Shown in pieces: positions 4,871 through 5,716 of a stretch of DNA of 5,716 nucleotides. Position numbers and translations under genes: made by a program. Position 1 is the first letter of the stretch. Every line of letters starts with the position of its first letter. A model generated the notes under the pieces. It saw only the letters and a program-made list of their open reading frames with translations, was not told where the DNA came from and did no database searches. The stretch comes from Terriglobia bacterium. GTDB lineage: Bacteria > Acidobacteriota > Terriglobia > UBA7540. The DNA lies in NCBI GenBank assembly GCA_022866195.1, contig JALHUF010000018.1, forward strand, positions 1-5,716. The letters are read 5' to 3'.

Positions 4871-5716
4871 ATGTCTATAAGAGCACTCCGTCTATCGTTG
4901 CTTTGTCTCGTGGTGGCCAGTTTTCTGGTCACCATATTTGCCCAACCAGCGAACGCTCAGGGCCTCTACGGTTCCGTGACCGGCACGGTTACAGATCAGA
5001 CCGGGGCCGTGGTGCCGGGAGCGCAAGTAACCATAACCAATGACGCCACGGGGCTCAAACGTCAAACCACCACAGATGGCATAGGTCTTTACAGAGTCTT
5101 GGACCTTCCTCAAGGCACCTACACAATTGAAGTATCGGCCAGCGGCTTCAAGCCCCTGAAGAAGACCAACGTCGGTATGCGCATCGGCCAAGTCAACTTG
5201 CAGGACTTGCAGTTAGAAGTAGGAGGGGTCACGCAAGAGATCACGGTGACGGGCTCCGCCGCCGTGCTGCAAACGCAGAAGGCGGATGTGCACACCACCA
5301 TCAGCAGCTTCGCGATTGAGAATCTGCCGACGGATATGTATCGCAACTTCCAAACCGTTGCGTTGCTGGCGCCTGGAGTCTTTTCCGACTCCCAGATTAC
5401 ACGCTCCTACCCGAATTCCTATGCAGATACTCCGGAGCGTTCCTTGAACATCAATGCCAACGGCTTACCACCACGCATCAACACCACGCGGGTGGATGGC
5501 GCCACGAACCTGTTCATCTGGCTGCCCAACCACATGCTGGTCATCCCGCCGCAGGACACGATCCAGGAAGTCAACGTCCAGACCTCCAACTTCGACGTGG
5601 AGAAAGGGCTAACGGCGGGCGTGGCGACGGATGTGGTGTCCAAGTCCGGAACCAACGAGCTGCATGGCACTATTTACGCCTTCCACAGCGACAACGCCAT
5701 GGATGCCAGCAACGTC
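4871..5716 (+). CDS. Oar-like TonB-dependent receptor, N-terminal part (cut by window edge)
   Basis: This is an outer-membrane receptor for energy-dependent import, substrate unknown. The window shows 282 residues with the frame still open at 5716; such proteins usually run to about 1000-1200 residues. A signal peptide spans 1-29 (basic start SIRALR, hydrophobic LSLLCLVVASFLVTIF, cut after ANA). A carboxypeptidase-regulatory-like (Cna-B-type beta-sandwich) domain follows at about 31-118, with the typical GSVTGTVTDQTGAVVPGAQV opening (34-53), YRVLDLPQGTYTIEV (74-88) and SGFK (91-94). The plug begins near 122 (EITVTGSAAVLQT) and includes NLPTDMYRNFQTVALLAPGV (151-170), VDGATN (208-213) and QEVNVQTSNFDVEKG (232-246), then VSKSGTNELHGT (256-267). 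The start of the beta-barrel (YAFHSDNAMDASN) is at the edge. The family is heavily expanded in Acidobacteriota. No typical TonB-box can be assigned with confidence. The ATG is set by GGAGG seven bases upstream. Confidence 0.93.
   Translation, partial: MSIRALRLSLLCLVVASFLVTIFAQPANAQGLYGSVTGTVTDQTGAVVPGAQVTITNDATGLKRQTTTDGIGLYRVLDLPQGTYTIEVSASGFKPLKKTNVGMRIGQVNLQDLQLEVGGVTQEITVTGSAAVLQTQKADVHTTISSFAIENLPTDMYRNFQTVALLAPGVFSDSQITRSYPNSYADTPERSLNINANGLPPRINTTRVDGATNLFIWLPNHMLVIPPQDTIQEVNVQTSNFDVEKGLTAGVATDVVSKSGTNELHGTIYAFHSDNAMDASNV

Noticed and set aside
1..5716. CRISPR array, tRNA, rRNA or insertion sequence
   Set aside because: No regularly spaced repeats, no cloverleaf or rRNA-like stretch, and no transposase or integrase frame was found on either strand.

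Overview
The window looks like chromosomal DNA from an Acidobacteriota member, most likely class Terriglobia in the broad sense (Solibacter/Bryobacter-like). This rests on recognition of protein style, not on a search. Three features point there: an Oar-like TonB-dependent receptor whose N-terminus is a carboxypeptidase-regulatory-like domain, a periplasmic TPR protein of a type common in that phylum, and an exported enzyme ending in the 'GxxSxTVTAGxSATY...GTVSLxCSG.P.G..CSFSP' Ig-like domain that recurs in acidobacterial secreted proteins. The DNA is GC-rich in its coding parts. No mobile-element gene, CRISPR array, tRNA or rRNA is visible.

Layout. Positions 1-754 carry no convincing gene. 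They hold a REP-like palindrome with a neighbouring nested hairpin (268-350) and a perfect 13-bp inverted repeat (654-666/741-753) ending just past the first gene. On the minus strand, 755-2752 encodes an exported PIG-L-type de-N-acetylase fused to a ricin-type beta-trefoil lectin and an Ig-like domain interrupted by a transmembrane hairpin. It has a good sigma70-like promoter (2812-2840) and a predicted hairpin at the very start of its mRNA (2768-2801). Reading the other way, 3083-4510 encodes a secreted TPR protein with about 11 repeats, probably started by a -10 box so close to the ATG that the mRNA would be leaderless or nearly so. After a 360-base gap holding a stem-loop, a TTGACA box, a duplicated ~19-base motif and an 8-bp tandem repeat, the Oar-like TonB-dependent receptor starts at 4871 behind a strong Shine-Dalgarno sequence. 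It runs off the right edge (282 residues visible, frame open).

How they may work together. All three products carry export signals and would act in the periplasm, outer membrane or outside the cell. An acetyl-sugar deacetylase with a carbohydrate-binding lectin, a TonB-dependent importer and a periplasmic TPR scaffold could serve capture of an amino-sugar glycan, but the genes are divergent and separately promoted, so this link is inference. The most unusual points are the split Ig domain with an internal lipoprotein-signal-like segment, the 5'-end hairpin whose pairing is complete only in the sense RNA, the two overlapping inverted repeats at the end of the deacetylase gene, and the repeated motif in the receptor leader.
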